A DNA stretch of 64,000 bases. Origin: Pseudomonas sp. MM213. Its GTDB lineage: Bacteria; Pseudomonadota; Gammaproteobacteria; Pseudomonadales; Pseudomonadaceae. The DNA lies in assembly GCF_020423045.1 (NCBI RefSeq), contig NZ_CP081943.1, positions 6,138,001 through 6,202,000 on the forward strand, written 5' to 3'. This document shows, piece by piece, positions 62,604 to 64,000 of the stretch (positions are counted from its first letter, which is position 1; every line of letters starts with the position of its first letter). The translations under genes were made by a program, and so were the position numbers. A model generated the notes under the pieces. That model had not been told where the DNA came from. It worked only from the letters and a program-made list of their open reading frames with translations, and ran no database searches.

Positions 62604-64000
62604 TCACCTCAAATCTGTCAGGTACGCACGCCATCCGCCCAAATGACTGATATCCACCGCCCCCTCCAGCCCATACGCCTCACAGATAAACCCACTCTCC
62701 CAACGCCCATCCGCCAGTTGCACCTTGCCCAACCCCAGCGGCGCCGGAATCCCGGTCAAAAACGACCCCAACTCACTGCTCGGCAACTCCCAGACCTCCA
62801 CCGCAATCGCTACGCCGCCATCCTTCACCCGCACCATCCCCGGACGAAACGGCGGGCCACCGGCCAATGCATGCAGTTGATAGTCCGGCGAACTGAACGT
62901 CGTCTCGACCAACGTCGCACCGCGCCGCTTCAACTGCCAGTTCAGTGCCAGCCCATCGAGATGCGCGCCGCACACCACCAACCGTGCACGATCGTTGCGC
63001 GCGACCGTTGCGGGCGCAGGAGAGCGACGCTGAAACGCATCCGCCACACTCAACAAATACTGATCGGTAAACGCCCGGCCAAACACCGTCACGCCCCACG
63101 GCAAACCATTGCCCATGAACCCGCTCGGCACCGCGACGGCGGCGTAATCGAGCAGGTTCATGAAGTTGGTGTAGTAACCCAGTTCCGAATTGCGCAGCAC
63201 CGGCTCAGCCTCAAGCTCTGCCAGTGTGACGGGACGGCCGATGGTTGGCGTGACCACGCAATCGAGTCCTTCCAGCGCTTTGTCGCACAGCGCTTTCAAG
63301 GCTTGCAGCCGATATTGGGCGCGGAAGGTTTGCACACCGTTCACCGCCGGTGCCTTGGCCAGCACCGCACGAATCACCGGCAACACCGCTTGAGGATTTT
63401 GCTCCATCAACTCGCCGGCGACGCTGTAGCGCTCCGCCACCCACGGGCCTTCATACAGCAGGCGCGCCGCTTCAAGGAAAGGCGACAAATCCAGTACCAC
63501 GGCTTCACCGCCCAACGCCTTGAGCCGGTCGATGGCATCGCCGAACAACAGCGGACCTTCAGGGCAACCGAAGAACTCCAGGTCCTGCGCACGCGGTACG
63601 CCGAAGCGAAAGGGGCGCGGTGTGCCGAACGCCGAGCCGTCATTCCACAGCGGATTACGGCGGCTGTATTCGTCCCGTGGATCGAGATGCGCGGTGAGCG
63701 CCAGTAACTGACTGGCTTCCCGAGCCGTCGCGGTAAAGGTCGTGACGCAATCGAGCGTACGACACGCCGGCACCACGCCCGCCGTGGAGATCAACCCCTT
63801 GGTGGCTTTCATCCCCACCAGATTGTTCAACCCCGCCGGCACTCGCCCCGAGCCCGCCGTGTCCGTGCCCAACGAAAAACTCGCCACGCCCAGCGCCACC
63901 GCCAGCGAAGAACCGGCGCTGGAACCGCCCGACGGATATTCCGGCAACACGCTGTTCGGGCACGCGCCATACGGCGAGCGGCTGCCGTTGAGGCCGGTGG
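62604..64000 (-). CDS. atzF: Allophanate hydrolase AtzF, 5' end beyond the window
   Basis: C-terminal about 465 residues of allophanate hydrolase, which splits allophanate to ammonia and carbon dioxide, the second step of urea use through urea carboxylase. The amidase signature is present with catalytic Ser residues in GGSSAGSS and TDTAGSGRVPAG. The family's separate C-terminal domain follows (DRARLVVCGAHLDGLALNWQ to the end). The frame continues unbroken to base 64000, so the start is outside. Usually next to a urea carboxylase gene, which would lie beyond the window edge. Confidence 0.9.
   Translation of the reverse strand, partial: TGLNGSRSPYGACPNSVLPEYPSGGSSAGSSLAVALGVASFSLGTDTAGSGRVPAGLNNLVGMKATKGLISTAGVVPACRTLDCVTTFTATAREASQLLALTAHLDPRDEYSRRNPLWNDGSAFGTPRPFRFGVPRAQDLEFFGCPEGPLLFGDAIDRLKALGGEAVVLDLSPFLEAARLLYEGPWVAERYSVAGELMEQNPQAVLPVIRAVLAKAPAVNGVQTFRAQYRLQALKALCDKALEGLDCVVTPTIGRPVTLAELEAEPVLRNSELGYYTNFMNLLDYAAVAVPSGFMGNGLPWGVTVFGRAFTDQYLLSVADAFQRRSPAPATVARNDRARLVVCGAHLDGLALNWQLKRRGATLVETTFSSPDYQLHALAGGPPFRPGMVRVKDGGVAIAVEVWELPSSELGSFLTGIPAPLGLGKVQLADGRWESGFICEAYGLEGAVDISHLGGWRAYLTDLR

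Noticed and set aside
1..64000. CRISPR arrays, rRNA genes and insertion sequences
   Set aside because: No regularly spaced identical repeats with unique spacers, no rRNA sequence and no transposase were seen. The recurrent palindromes are REP elements.

Overview
The window comes from the chromosome of a Pseudomonas of the fluorescens/putida type. The signs are a TtgABC/TtgR-type efflux operon with its operator, a PhaG-like transacylase, XenB, a FosA-like enzyme, an OprD-family porin, a Pseudomonas-style tRNA-Gly(CCC), and about twenty REP/REPIN inverted repeats of several related classes between genes. Most of it is high-GC, gene-dense core or near-core DNA. Three stretches look more accessory and A+T-richer: about 9.9-11.5 kb, 48.7-50.6 kb and 56.7-58.5 kb.

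Layout. 0-3 kb: an SQR-like flavoprotein and an OprD-family porin. 3-10 kb: the tripartite RND pump genes ttgABC with the divergent repressor ttgR. 10-11.5 kb: two paralogous unknown proteins. 11.5-14.3 kb: an arsR-MFS-xenB operon with palindromic operators. 14.3-17.6 kb: acpH, the ornithine-lipid genes olsBA and an acyl-CoA-dehydrogenase-like protein. 17.7-25.9 kb: envelope and periplasm genes (serine hydrolase, YceI, ClsB-like synthase, BglX, LemA/TPM cluster). 26-33.8 kb: a methyltransferase, an EamA transporter, a DJ-1 protein, a DapA-like/class II aldolase pair with a divergent XRE-cupin regulator, and a SIR2-like DUF4917 protein. 34-37.5 kb: an iron ADH, then an alpha-oxoamine-synthase-like PLP enzyme with an MFS exporter. 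37.8-42.6 kb: LysR, CaiB-type CoA-transferase, HMG-CoA lyase and an ACS-family permease, which could form a 3-hydroxy-3-methylglutarate-type catabolic set. 42.9-48.7 kb: fosA, lysE, a diguanylate cyclase, a KGG stress peptide, DUF4142, two PixA/AidA-like inclusion-body proteins and tam. 50.7-55.8 kb: a cytochrome c oxidase operon whose subunit II carries two fused heme-c domains, with two adjacent subunit III genes. 58.7-64 kb: phaG, rsuA, a CWC protein, a membrane diguanylate cyclase and the 3' part of allophanate hydrolase.

The most interesting locus is at 56.6-58.6 kb. A complete tRNA-Gly(CCC) gene is followed, in its own direction, by a 1.85-kb segment that ends in a perfect 49-bp copy of the tRNA 3' part. 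The tRNA's probable terminator lies just beyond that copy. The segment holds no integrase, only a PAAR-tipped type VI secretion effector gene with a glycine-rich membrane C-terminus and a translationally coupled probable immunity gene (DUF7079-like). The effector reading frame is broken by one extra base near 57,747. This looks like a minimal effector-immunity cassette at a tRNA attachment site, now decaying to an orphan immunity gene.
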